From contig OZ024856.1 of NCBI GenBank assembly GCA_964017155.1, positions 44,452,878-44,516,877 of the forward strand: 64,000 nt of DNA. Reading direction: 5' to 3'. Each line of letters starts with the position of its first letter. The first letter of the stretch is position 1. Source of the DNA: Oasisia sp. SBJ-2009 (lineage: Eukaryota; Annelida; Polychaeta; Sabellida; Siboglinidae). Shown here one piece after another: positions 31,971-44,513 of this stretch. The notes below the pieces were generated by a model. It did not search any database. It was not told the origin of the DNA and saw only the letters and a program-made list of their open reading frames with translations. A program made the position numbers and the translations under genes.

Positions 31971-34383
31971 CATGTTGGATTGATCAATCCTTTGAACTCA
32001 TAATTGACCAGTGATTGTCTATAAGCCTCTTTGTTGAGAGGACCAGAACTTTGATCGATTCACTACTAATGACCATCGTTTTGAAACCTGAACAGATTCA
32101 TTCACCCGGCTTTACCTCTGTCTTTGGAAGATCTTACACTGTAACTACAAATCAATGATCCATCCTATATGGTGAACGTAAAAATACACATTGTAAATGT
32201 GTAAGTTATTCCACCAGAGATAGAAAACTCTGACAATAAACTACTCCTAATGTTACAGGTCTGTTTGGAGATCAGTATCATGTAGCTAAATCATGAGGAA
32301 TAGGTAGAACAGTTTTTAAACCAGTTTTTAACCAACATTTCAAATTTAACAGTTGGAACATCTAAGGTGTATCCATCTGACAGAGACAGCTATTCATACA
32401 ACCAATGCTGTGTGTAACCATAGTCCACACATTCTGGCATGTAGGTCTGAATGTACTGTACGTAGTAATATGACAGTCGAACTATTAGTGTGCGGTTAGA
32501 CATCATTCATATCTCCACACAGCTAACACAGCCCGGCACTGAATAGTACAGATTGGTTTTATGCAATCAATCAGACAGTGATACAGTGGCATTGTGAGCC
32601 ACAGAGACACAACAGACTAGACCTGATGTATCGCACTCAGTCTGTGCCACACGGTAATGTGGTAATTGCAATAATAAAGGTGGATTGATTTGTTACGTTG
32701 AGGCAGACGGCCAATCATGGTGATACCATGACTGATAAGCATGTGGAGGTCTTGTCCTTCACACCTTGAAGTCTGGCAGGTACAACAGTTGTTTTTCAGC
32801 CTGGTTCCCACGCTTTTGTAATGATTGTCTGTGAATCGTTCAACCGCAGCAATCATTGCTCCTCCAGTCTGGTTGTTTGATGAACCATGTCTTAGCTGTC
32901 ATCGTGGCATTTGAATGAAAAACAACATTTCGGTTGAGGTGACAACTGATACAGTTTGTGTTCTGCTAATTTGTGAAATTACAATTATTTTATTATTTAT
33001 AATTATTATTAACTGATATTGCAGGACCAGATAATCAGGAGAACCAACACACGCATAAAACACACATAAAATACACATGGAATTGCATGAAAAATGTAAT
33101 AACAACTATACCAATAAATATAATAATTATCATAAGCCTGATTAATACAAAACACATAACTATCTAGAATACATGAGATATTAAAACAAATAAATAAATT
33201 ACCATAATAATATATTAAAAACATAATAAATAGATGCACGAAGAAGTGTCTAAATGTTCTCCGTTCCTTAGTGTAATGTTCAATGAGTTTTATAGTATAT
33301 AAATGTAAACTGTTTGAGCCAGTGTCAGGTGCTTGCTGCAGCCACGTCACACATTTAGGAAGACCAAGGGTATATAAGGACAAATGTAATTGTCTTAATA
33401 AGTCGTTGTTTGTTCTTGAGAATTTAATCTGCTTATATAGAAGGATTACTTTAGAAATCCATGTTCTAGACTGGGCCACACAGACCCATGAATATATGGT
33501 TCTTTTAGACCAAGTCCCAACATGTTACTGTAAGTTAATATGCCAAGAAAAAATGTGTCATGAAAGGCACATTTTTCTAGGTTAATTAAACTTGCTTAGA
33601 CAAAGTGTCTCTTTCACATCGTTAACGATGTAACCAAATCATATTTTGTATTATTATTTAAGCCTCGTGAAATATCTGACGTGTAAAATGTTCATGGTTC
33701 TTTCATATTTGTGTAAAGACATTGCAAAATTGTTGGCAGTGATGGATTAATTAAGTGTTATCAACACATCTACAGTATTAGAGTATTAGACTAGAACATT
33801 GGCATACAACGCACTTGACCTGAAAGATTGACATCAGACTTAATGAGTAACTGCTCTGTGGTTTCTGATAACAATTGACTGACAACCGACTGCTGTCAGT
33901 GTCTTTTTGTGCAGTATAATTAATGAGTGTGTTTGTCTGTGCCGAGGTTTGGCAGTGACAGGGCTAGGACGTGACTGCAGGACACTCCTAGAGTTGTGTT
34001 CTCTGGCTGCAGATTACCTAGCTCATGCTTTGACACACCGAGTATTTTAATGAAGTTTTTTTGCTTCCTGGAACTTGATCATCGGCGCGAGTTTGTGCAT
34101 GCACAGTTTTGCACACGCAAGTAAATGCGGCTGCTTATAAATGCACACAACCTATATGGACAGTGGTCATTTTTATAACGGCATGATCCCATGAATAAAT
34201 TGACTACATGAATGAGTTTGTCACTGTCTGCCTGGACGATGAACCAGACCATCCATAGTTGCATATGATGGATATGTAACCGTAGCTGTGAATATGTTGG
34301 ATAGTATAGCCATTATATACGCTGTTATTGTTGTGTCTCTAGGGTTGACAGAAAAATCATAATTCATGCTGTAGGAGTGACAC
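31971..34383. other. Intergenic sequence
   Basis: No gene or repeat recognised. A 156-codon minus frame at 33009-33479 is AT-driven, with no similarity. Confidence 0.5.
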
Positions 34384-34390
34384 ATGTCTA

Positions 34391-34970
34391 GTGTCTGTCT
34401 GTCTGTCTGTCTGTCTGTGACTATCTCTATCTCACTCCCACCTCGTCGCCTCTCTCTCTCTATCTTCCTCTCCCCCCCCCCTCTCTCTGTCTCTCTCTCT
34501 CATTGTCTGTCTGCCTATATGTCTCTGTCTGTCTGTCCGTCTATCCGTCTGTCCATCTATCTGTCTGTCTCTGTGTCTCTCTGCGTCTGTATGTCTCTTT
34601 CTCTGTCTGATTCGGTCTGTCTGTCTGTGTGTGTGTGTCTGTGCGTGTGTGTCTGTGTGTACACGTGTGTTTGTGTGTGTGTGTGTGTGTGTACACGTGT
34701 ACACGTGTGTGTGTGCATGTGTGTGTGTATACGTGTGTGTGTGTGTGTGTGTTTGTGTGTGTGTGTACACGTGTGTGTGTGTGTGTGTACACGTGTGTGT
34801 GTACATGTGTGTGTGTGCATGTGTGTGTGTACACGTGTGTGTGTGTGTGTACACGTGTGTGTGTGTGCATGTGTGTGTACACGTGTGTGTACACGTGTGT
34901 GTGTACACATGTGTGTGTGTGTTTGTGTGTACACGTGTGTGTCTGTGTGTGCGTGTGTGCATGTGCATAT
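34391..34970. repeat. Compound microsatellite (CTGT, CT, GT and ACACGTGT words)
   Basis: Begins with CTGT tetranucleotides, then CT, then from 34626 GT repeats broken by tacacgtgt palindromic words at irregular 20-40 bp spacing. Open frames in all directions are artefacts. Confidence 0.95.
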
Positions 34971-34984
34971 ATTCCCTCCCACAA

Positions 34985-36715
34985 TGTCTAATACATTCTC
35001 AGACATCATTGTTAAATCTTGACACATACCATGGTAATGCTACACCACTGGTGAGTTAAGTCTTGCTGTTTTTGTCTCCGCAGTATCTGATGTTTATTGC
35101 TTGCTAATTTCATTGATGAGTTGCATTAGAAAATCCTCAAACTTCACGTCTGATGCAAGAATTCATGAAGCATTTGCTGAACTTGATCTGGGTGTAATTA
35201 ATACAATTATTTGCATGTAAAACAGTCTATAGGCAAGGATGGAGACTAATTAAGACATCTCCTAGAGAGTATCTACTTACCACATCATTTCCAAGCAACA
35301 CGTTTTTGTATTAAAGTAAAAACAATTGCAAAATTTATTAATTCGCTCACGCATTAATTTATTCACTGTACTCTTTCAAACCTAACAGGGAATTTAATAG
35401 TCACAGTATGATGTCACTGATCGATTATGCTGATGCAGACTATTATATATATATGTGTCGTCTTACTTATACTTGGTGGTATGTCTGTGGTATGTCAAAT
35501 TAGTATTCACGATCTATTGTTAATGCTGGGAACAGTGAAATGCTGTAATTTGCTTGTCACTTTGATTAAGCTGGTTTTTGTTAAATATATATATAACTTG
35601 TCCGTCCATATAAATCTGGTAAGAATGTTTACTAAATATCTATTGATATGTGTGTGAGATTCATGATATATTATTAATTATGTGATATTGATATGTGTGT
35701 GATATGTCAAATTAGTATTCATGATATATTATTAATTCTGTGAACAGATACATGTTATAATTTGCCTGTCAGTTCGATAAAGCCAGATGTTTGCTAAACA
35801 TTACCAATACTTCTGATATATTTCACTGATGAAGGCTGCCTCTGACTCCATGGCTGAGATTGAAGATTCCTGACTGATTCACTGATTCTGATGTGTATAT
35901 CATGACATATCATGTCATTGCCAGAGACCACTGAGCTGTATAATTTAATAGCTGGCTTTGGACTACCGTGGAACGGTGGCTGAATGGGAGCATTGATTGC
36001 TACAAGTGACAGAGGCACGGGCCAGACAAATTGTCTGCCAAGACTTAGGTGTACGTGCCGAACATTTGCACAACCATTCGCATGTATTAGCACAGGATCA
36101 ACAGGTTTACTCAACGGTGAACTAGTTAGTTACCTGGCCTGGGAGGCCACTTCCAGACGGTCTGTGCTTGCTCCAACAATAACTTATGAACCAAAGACCC
36201 CCGTATCACTCCAGCTTAGTCTCAATGATTTATTGCTTACTTTTATGAAAGATTGTTAATAAACTAGGATTACAGATCAGTGTTATTAACAGTGAACTCA
36301 TCGCCGGATTAGAAACCAGCCCGGGGGTTTCACTAAAGGCAATTTCAAGGTTAAGCTGTGCCATGTTTGTAGTGTAAGACCTTGTTCACATATTATAATC
36401 TTTGCCTTACAATAGGGTATCATGTCGGTTGGTCTTAATTCGATGCTGTTTTTGTTCGGTTTGTATTCGTTATTTGCTATGTCGATGTATTTGATTAGGT
36501 CAAGGCTGTATATATTGACGGCTTTGGAAAATATTTACAAAGGTTTGTTGAACTGGTGCATTGCCCCCGTGGGGTGTTTTTCGCATTGGCTGTAGGCATG
36601 TTGCTTCAAAACATGCATGCTATCCCACCCACACACGTTCATGTGTTCATGTGCATGCATGTGTGCATCGATCAGTCACCCATAACACATATACATGCAA
36701 CACATGTGCATATAC
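34985..36715. other. Intergenic sequence
   Basis: Nothing recognised, apart from a small duplication of the text gatattgatatgtgtgtga around 35640-35710. Confidence 0.5.
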
Positions 36716-36719
36716 ATGT

Positions 36720-36823
36720 GTTACACACACACTCACACATACACGCTGACAAACACACACACACACACACACGCATGCACACACACTCACACACACACTC
36801 ACACACACACACTCACACACACC

Positions 36824-36889
<66 letters not shown>

Positions 36890-36890
36890 T
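36720..36890. repeat. (CA)n microsatellite
   Basis: CA repeats with ctca interruptions, purest at 36827-36886. Confidence 0.95.
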
Positions 36891-37424
36891 CTCGGTGTAG
36901 CATTTGAAAAACTAGGTGAAAACCCAAATCTGGGTTAATTATACGGCTAACTGGTTGGCAGCCATGACTGAGCCTGTCGTTATAGACTGCATATTTAATG
37001 AGAGGTAATCACAAGAGCGGTGGAGTGTGCATGTTGAATGTCAGCTAATTACAAGACTGATGCGAACAATGAGATAACCCAAAATCACGCAATGTGCTCT
37101 TAGTTTTACTCTCACGGAAGTGTCCAGTTGCCGGATGGCGTGGGTGGACCCTTGACCGCAGCAAGAATGCCACCAACTGAACCGTGAATGGTTTCTTTTC
37201 ACTATTGATACGGAGGCTGATGCCCAGCTGATGGAAGAAGCTACTCGGTCAGGTGACATATTCAGTAGGAGCAGTGAACTGAACATGCACTAAATGACCT
37301 CTCACATGTTGTCCAGTACACAATTACAATATTAAAAATTACTGATTAAATTGACTGTTGAAAATGTATTGCTTGAAGGCATGATCAGTGTGCAGAGGTT
37401 ATGACCTGGTTAATGTCAGGTCTC
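36891..37424. other. Intergenic sequence
   Basis: Nothing recognised. Confidence 0.5.
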
Positions 37425-37712
37425 CGGTGGTTACCTCCAAACAGCTCAAACTTGGGCTAATGTAGGAGTTCTTCTCTAGAATTAGTGAGTCCACTACAGC
37501 TTACACATTTACCCCCTGTGTGGGATCTTTTACTTCCCCTGGCGTAGACACCAGATAGAAGGGACCACTGGCTTTTAGTGCCTCTTCCGAAAGACACAGG
37601 CAAATGTGGGGTGAACGAAATTGTATAAGTTTCCAAACGGCGCTATGTGGGATTGAACCACCGTCCCCACGATTGACAGTCCGGCGCTCTACCTGCCTGT
37701 CCACCGCTCCCC
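37425..37712 (-). mobile_element. tRNA-Asp-headed SINE, copy 2
   Basis: Minus-strand copy of the same SINE as 14875-15125 and 52349-52615. The tRNA-like head is the complement of about 37640-37712 (gattgacagtccggcgctct on plus). The 3' part carries aaacagctcaaacttgggct, which is also found at the tail of the Gly-headed SINE at 1190-1466. Confidence 0.87.
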
Positions 37713-37764
37713 GGTAACACCAAATAGAATGCTACAAACACAGCTAACCTGTCAATGGCAAATA

Positions 37765-38900
37765 TTGTATATGGCTGACATTAAAGTCCAACCTATCAAC
37801 AGTGGACACTTACTGACAGGTCTAACTTGTCAACATTGGATTCTTATTGACAGTCCAATCTGTCAACATTGTTTTCTTATTGACAGTCCAATCTGTCAAC
37901 ATTGTTTTCTTATTGACAGTCCAATCTGTCAACATTGTTTTCTTATTGACAGTCCAATCTGTCAACATTGTTTTCTTATTGACAGTCCAATCTGTCAACA
38001 TTGTTTTCTTATTGACAGTCCAATCTGTCAACATTGTTTTCTTATTGACAGTCCAATCTGTCAACATTGTATTCTTATTGGCAGTCCAATCTGTCAACAT
38101 TGGATTCTTATTTACAGATAACAACCTGTCATAGGCTGTCAACATTGGGTTCTTACTGACAAGTCCAACATGTCACAGTGAACATTTGTTGACAGATACA
38201 ACCTGTCAATAGTGAACACTGTGCACAAATCCAACCTGTCCATAATGAGCACTTAACATTGATAGATCCAACCTCTCAACAGTGGGTACTTATTGAGACA
38301 TCCAACCTGTAAATGGTGGACACTTATTGACAAGCCCAATTATTGACAGATCCAACCTATGAATATTGGGCATTTATCGACAGGCCCAACCTGTCAATAT
38401 TGAACAATGTACATCATTGACAAATCCAACCTGTCTATAATGAACACTTAACATTGCTAGATCCAAACTGTCAAAAGTTGACATTTGTTGACAGATCCAA
38501 CCTGTCAATAGTGAACACTGTACATCATTGACAAATCCAACCTGTCTATAATGAACATTTAACATTGCTAGACCCAACCTGTCAACAGTGGACATTTGTT
38601 GACAGATCCAACCTGTCAACAGTGAACACTGTACAAATCCAACCTGTCTATAATGAACATTTAACATTGATAGATCCAACCTGTCAACAGTGGACATTTG
38701 TTGACAGATCCAACCTGTCAACAGTGAACACTGTACAAATCCAACCTGTCTATAATGAAAATTTAACATTGATATATCCAAACTGTCAACAGTGACCACT
38801 ATAATGTACAATGTGTGTTTGTGAACAACCGAACACCAGATATTTTCTAACCTGTCTACAGTGACCAGTATGTGTTTTTCTAACCTGTCAACAGCGAATT
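37765..38900. repeat. 33-bp minisatellite with a homogeneous core and diverged flank
   Basis: The core at about 37820-38115 has eight almost identical 33-bp units (ttgacagtccaatctgtcaa, cattgttttctta). To the right, units become diverged forms of ttgacagatccaacctgtca with spacing of about 33 bp and larger blocks, reaching about 38900. The inner tgacag...ctgtca words make each unit partly palindromic. 11-residue peptide repeats in the frames are artefacts. Confidence 0.92.
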
Positions 38901-39255
38901 GAAGCCTGCACTGTCTTATCAGTCACTAACCTACCACAGTGAGAAACTCCCTATTGACCATGTCAGTGAAAATAACAACTGGGAGTAATAATCAGGCATC
39001 AGAAACTCTATCGTATCCTACCAATCACGAGATGTTGAAGATGATCTAGTTTCTGGACAGTGTCGTTAAGAAAGACTCCTATGGACCATGTGAGCAACGC
39101 ACCATGTGGCCTCAATTACACTCCGACCATCATCCCAATTTCCCGATGGCGTGTTTTATTCAAAAGGTGCACTGAACTCTCTCCTATCTGCCTGGCCTGT
39201 GGAGAGGTTGATCAATTTATAATGGGAGTACTGGGTGCTCTCCTGTGATCATGTG
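38901..39255. other. Intergenic sequence
   Basis: Nothing recognised. The 62-codon frame at 39060 is unsupported. Confidence 0.5.
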
Positions 39256-39259
39256 AGGG

Positions 39260-39484
39260 GGTCACTGGATCAATAGTCACTCAGCCGCGGCATTCAGATT
39301 CGGTTGAGCGACTCGTACTCTCCTCATTTCAGTCTGGTGTCTAGTTGGCTGGCGGTTGGGTTTGTCAACCTCCAGTACTGATGTGAATTATTGGGTAGGG
39401 AAATCATGGGGGGTGGGAGGGCAGGGGAGGGGAGGGGAGAGAATTCACAACGTGTTGAAAGAAGAATTTGAAGAAACAATGCTG
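39260..39484 (+). promoter_or_regulatory. Candidate 5' non-coding exon of the unrecognised plus-strand gene
   Basis: A locally GC-richer segment with a G-rich tract (ggggaggggagggg) ends in ATGCTG followed by a consensus GTGAGT donor at 39485. Spliced to the acceptor at 44428 it would give only a two-codon upstream ORF, so it would be untranslated leader. This is speculative. Confidence 0.25.
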
Positions 39485-40010
39485 GTGAGTATTTCACGGT
39501 TCAGTGATTGTTAAGCTTGTGATCTGAAAGAGTAGTGCTCAGTTTGTTGTAGCTGTTTAAGCTTGTATCGAATCAGTGTGAATAGACGTGTTGTGTAGAG
39601 TTGTCAGAATATCAAGGCTCCAACTTACGCCTAGTACATAGCATAGCGTCTAAATTCTGAACTGATCACAAACTACACATCTGTATATGGTTAACCAGTG
39701 GTGTTATCGGGATTTTCTCTTGGCAATTGTATTAATTTGCATCACTTGGGAGGAAGGCTGCTCCTTCCTTCATTAGGCTGATCTTAAAATACCTGTCGCA
39801 TATGAATATGATACCCTAAATATGTGACAATGTGGATTTTGTCTGTGGTCTCTTCACCTGGGGGAGTGGTGATGCCTATGCTTCTCAACTGATTGTAAAT
39901 TACATTGTAAAATGTACGTGATACAGTTGAGTCATATTGTAAAGAACATGTTTGGACTTTGGCAGACTATTTCTTGCAGCTGAATGGTCTGATCAAGTCC
40001 AAGCATATAT

Positions 40011-40270
40011 TCGTGTGTGTGTGTGTGTGTGTGTGTGTGAGTGAGTGTGTGTGTGTGCGTGTGCGTGTGGTGTGTGTGTGGTGTGTTGTGTGTTGTGTGT
40101 GGTGTGTGTGGTGTGTGTGTGCGTGTGTGCGTGTGGTGTGTTGTGTGTGTGTGTGGGGGGGGGGTGGGTGTGTGTGTGTATGTGTGTGTGTGGTGTGTGT
40201 GTTGTGTGTGTGGGGGGGTGTGTGTGTGTGTGTGTGGTGTGTGTGTGTGCATGCGTGCATGCTATGTGCA
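40011..40270. repeat. (GT)n microsatellite with G-runs
   Basis: GT repeats with ggtgtg and two gggggg interruptions; all ORFs in it are artefacts. Confidence 0.95.
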
Positions 40271-40487
40271 TGCGTTCGTGTGTGTATCCTGGTAAACAAA
40301 AAGCCCAGCCAGAATGTGATTTCCTGACATAAAACATAGAGCATCAGACTCAATAAAAGCACCTGGGTTTGAATCCTGTGGGGCAGTGTCAGATCTTTGG
40401 CAGATTAACTCCACATGGCTGTGTTGTTCCAGTTCACTCAGCAGTGAGTACCTGGTTATAGACAGTGGTGGATATTTGTGTATGAAC

Positions 40488-40640
40488 TTTTTTGTACATT
40501 AATTTGCAGCATAGCCGAATCCTTTCCAGAGAAGTTGAGACAGCGTTCAGTTGAATAGGTCAGCCAGGAAATAGATGGTAAAGCATTTTGAGCAGACGTG
40601 ATGATTGGATACTGTTCTATATATGAACTACCTGGGTAAT
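40488..40640 (+). repeat. Dispersed repeat B, fullest copy
   Basis: The text taatttgcagcatagccgaa, ttccagagaagttgag and taaagcattttgagcag and gattggatactgt recurs in part at about 31383-31480, 46607-46700, 52060-52190 and 55742-55800. The tail of the type ...ggatactgt...tat resembles SINE or LINE 3' ends. Confidence 0.65.
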
Positions 40641-41282
40641 ACCTTACTTTGCACTGTGATACTTTGAGGATTTTCACACAAGTACTGGCCTTGTTTGGGA
40701 GAAATTAGATCCCCTTGTCTTTTGTCTGTACTGAACCAATAACCTGTCAATTGAAACAGGCAATGGGTTATGTAGTGTTGGCACACCCCTGTAGGGCTAA
40801 TCAGAAACAGGTGAAGTACCCAATGCCACTGTAGACTGGAGCCAGTCAGTTGGCTGTAGATCTAGTATCAATGAGTTGCTACATTATCACACATTATTTG
40901 GACAATATCACGTAGCAAATGTGACAATTGAAACATGATCTCAACTAGTGGTTCTGGCATTGCCACTGAAATGCAACGAATTTCATTACCTCAAGGAGCT
41001 GTCTGGACGCTTGCAAGCATGGTCAATATACAGGTGTCTTCAAGTGCTGTTTGTTTTTGTTAGAAGATTTATGAATGCAATTTTGGTTGTTAGAATTACA
41101 GTCGAATGTAGTCGTGTGTATCATAACAATGTTTGACTTCTGTTATACATTTAAGTGAACAAAGACAATGTGGAACTTGTGTCTCTTGAAGGAATGATGG
41201 ACGATCATTTCATTGTATATTCAAGCATACAGTCACACGGGTGTCATGCTGGATGTGTCAGCTATTAACCCTTTAAGTCTCA

Positions 41283-44200
41283 GCCAGATCCCTCGCCATC
41301 CCTCAACATGCCTCACCATCCCTCACAATCCCTCACCATCCCTCACCACCCCATATCATTCCTCACCATCCCTCACCATCCCTCACCATCCCCCACAATC
41401 CCTCACAATCCCTCACCACCCCATATCATCCCTCACCATGCCTCACCATCCCCCACAATCCCTCACCATCCCTCACCATGCCTCACCATCCCTCACCATC
41501 CCCCACAATCCCCCACAATCCCTCACCATCCCTCACCATGCCTCACCATCCCCCACAATCCCTCACCATCCCTCACCATGCCTCACAATCCCCCACAATC
41601 CCCCACCATCCCCCACAATCCCTCACCATCCCCCACAATCCCTCACCATCCCTCACCATCCCCCACAATCCCTCACCATCCCCCACAATCCCTCACCATC
41701 CCTCACAATCCCTCACCATCCCTCACAATCCCTCACAATCCCCCACAATCCCTCACCATCCCTCACCATCCCCCACAATCCCTCACCATCCCCCACAATC
41801 CCTCACCATCCCTCACCATCCCTCACAATCCCCCACAATCCCTCACCATCCCTCACCATCCCCCACAATCCCTCACAATCCCCCACAATCCCTCACAATC
41901 CCTCACAATCCCCCACAATCCCTCACCATCCCTCACCATCCCTCACCATCCCTCACCATCCCTCACAATCCCCCACAATCCCTCACCATCCCTCACAATC
42001 CCTCACCATCCCTCACAATCCCTCACCATGCCTCACCATCCCTCACAATCCCTCACAATCCCTCACCATCCCTCACCATGCCTCACAATCCCCCACAATC
42101 CCTCACCATCCCCCACCATCCCTCACCATCCCCCACCATCCCTCACCATGCCTCACAATCCCCCACAATCCTTCACCATCCTTCACCATGCCTCACCATC
42201 CCCCACAATCCCTCACCATCCCCCACAATCCCTCACCATGCCTCACCATCCCTCACCACGCCTCACCATCCACCACAATCCCTCACCATGCCTCACCATC
42301 CCTCACCATGCCTCACCATCCACCACAATCCCTCACCATCCCTCACCATGCCTCACAATCCCCCACAATCCCTCACCATCCCCCACAATCCCTCACCATG
42401 CCTCACCATCCCCCACCATGCCTCACCATGCCTCACCATGCCTCACCATGCCTCACCACCCCCCACAATCCCTCACCATCCCTCACCATGCCTCACCACC
42501 CCTCACCATGCCTCACCATCCCTCACCATGCCTCACCATGCCTCACAATCCCCCACAATCCCTCACCATCCCTCACCATCCCCCACAATCCCTCACCATG
42601 CCTCACCATCCCTCACCATGCCTCACCATCCCTCACAATCCCCCACCATCCCTCACCATGCCTCACCATGCCTCACCATGCCTCACCATCCCTCACCATC
42701 CCTCACCATGCCTCACCATCCCTCACCATGCCTCACCATCCCTCAACATGCCTCACCATGCCTCACCATCCCTCACCATGCCTCACCATCCCTCACCATG
42801 CCTCACCATGCCTCACCATGCCTCACCATCCCTCACCATCCCTCACCATGCCTCACAATCCCCCACAATCCCTCACCATCCCCCACAATCCCTCACCATC
42901 CCTCACCATGCCTCACCATCCCTCACCATCCCTCACCATCCCTCACCACCCCCCACACTCCCTCACCATGCCTCACCATCCCTCACCATGCCTCACCATG
43001 CCTCACCATGCCTCACAATCCCCCACAATCCCCCACCATCCCTCACCATGCCTCACCATCCCTCACCATCCCTCACCATGCCTCACCATCCCTCACCATG
43101 CCTCACCATCCCTCACCATGCCTCACCATGCCTCACCATCCCTCACCATGCCTCACCATCCCTCACCATGCCTCACCATGCCTCACCATCCCTCACCATC
43201 CCTCACCATGCCTCACAATCCCCCACAATCCCTCACCATCCCCACAATCCCTCACCATGCCTCACCATGCCTCACCATCCCTCACCATGCCTCACCATCC
43301 CTCACCATCCCTCACCATCCCCCACAATCCCTCACAATCCCTCACCATCCCTCACCATCCCTCACCATGCCTCACCATGCCTCACCATCCCTCACCATCC
43401 CTCACCATGCCTCACCATCCCTCACAATCCCTCACCATCCCTCACCATGCCTCACCATGCCTCACCATGCCTCACCATGCCTCACCATCCCTCACCATCC
43501 CTCACCATCCCCCACCATCCCTCACCATCCCTCACCATCCCTCACCATGCCTCACCATCCCTCACCATGCCTCACCATCCCTCACCATGCCTCACCATGC
43601 CTCACCATGCCTCACCATGCCTCACCATGCCTCACCATCCCTCACCATGCCTCACCATCCCTCACCATGCCTCACCATCCCTCACCATCCCTCACCATCC
43701 CTCACCATCCCCCACCATCCCCCACCATCCCTCACCATCCCTCACCATGCCTCACCATGCCTCACCATCCCTCACCATGCCTCACCATGCCTCACCATCC
43801 CTCACCATCCCTCACCATCCCTCACCATGCCTCACCATCCCTCACCATGCCTCACCATGCCTCACCATCCCTCACCATCCCTCACCATGCCTCACCATCC
43901 CTCACCATCCCTCACCATGCCTCACCATCCCTCACCATCCCTCACCATCCCTCACCATCCCTCACCATGCCTCACCATCCCTCACCATGCCTCACCATCC
44001 CTCACCATGCCTCACCATGCCTCACCATCCCTCACCATCCCTCACCATCCCTCACCATCCCTCACCATGCCTCACCATCCCTCACCATGCCTCACCATGC
44101 CTCACCATGCCTCATCATGCCTCACCATGCCTCACCATCCCTCACCATCCCTCACCATCCCTCACCATCCCTCACCATCCCTCACCATGCCTCACCATGC

Positions 44201-44335
44201 CTCACCATCCCTCACCATGCCTCACCATCCCCCACAATCCCTCACCATCCCTCACCATCCCTCACCATGCCTCACCATCCCCCACAATCCCTCACCATGC
44301 CTCACCATGCCTCACCACCCCTCACCTCACCATCA
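41283..44335. repeat. Decamer minisatellite, about 305 copies
   Basis: Head-to-tail 10-bp units of cctcaccatc with variants cctcacaatc, ccccacaatc and cctcaccatg. The left half is rich in acaatc and ccccac forms, the right half in accatg forms. A single one-base deletion near 43241 shifts the register. The plus strand is almost free of G except in catg. The period of ten makes all three plus frames identical in content and open for over 1000 codons. The minus unit contains TGA and is closed. The array ends about 90 bp before the acceptor at 44428. Confidence 0.97.
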
Positions 44336-44428
44336 GGCAGGATGCACCCTCTACCACCCTAACTACTCCACACCCCCCCACACACCCTACCCTGTACCAT
44401 ACACTGTTGACGTGTCTGTTTGTTGCAG

Positions 44429-44513
44429 TAATGTTATGGGAACAGGAAGCAATAACATAAGCCAGGAGATCGCCTCGATTCAACAGAAACACAAACACTC
44501 GATGCATTCCCAG
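44429..44513 (+). CDS. Gene 2 exon A (first firm exon)
   Basis: After the acceptor TTTGTTGCAG the frame reads [17 protein letters not shown] and [11 protein letters not shown], ending before GTAAGC. The ATG at 44436 is the likely start. An earlier ATG at 44431 in another frame opens a nine-codon upstream ORF. Confidence 0.7.

Larger units (their letters stand above)
39490..41282. other. Possible 5' intron of gene 2
   Basis: Holds the GT microsatellite (40011-40270) and one copy of a dispersed repeat (40488-40640). Otherwise nothing is recognised. Confidence 0.45.

Noticed and set aside
33009..33479. 156-codon minus frame
   Set aside because: AT-driven composition, no recognisable domain, no splice or promoter support.
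34384..35059. Cys/Val- and His/Thr-rich frames
   Set aside because: Translations of GT, CA and CTGT microsatellites. The same applies to frames at 28386-28616, 36556-36907 and 39932-40362.
37729..38145. CRISPR-like array
   Set aside because: The 33-bp units are directly contiguous with no spacers; it is a minisatellite in a eukaryotic genome.
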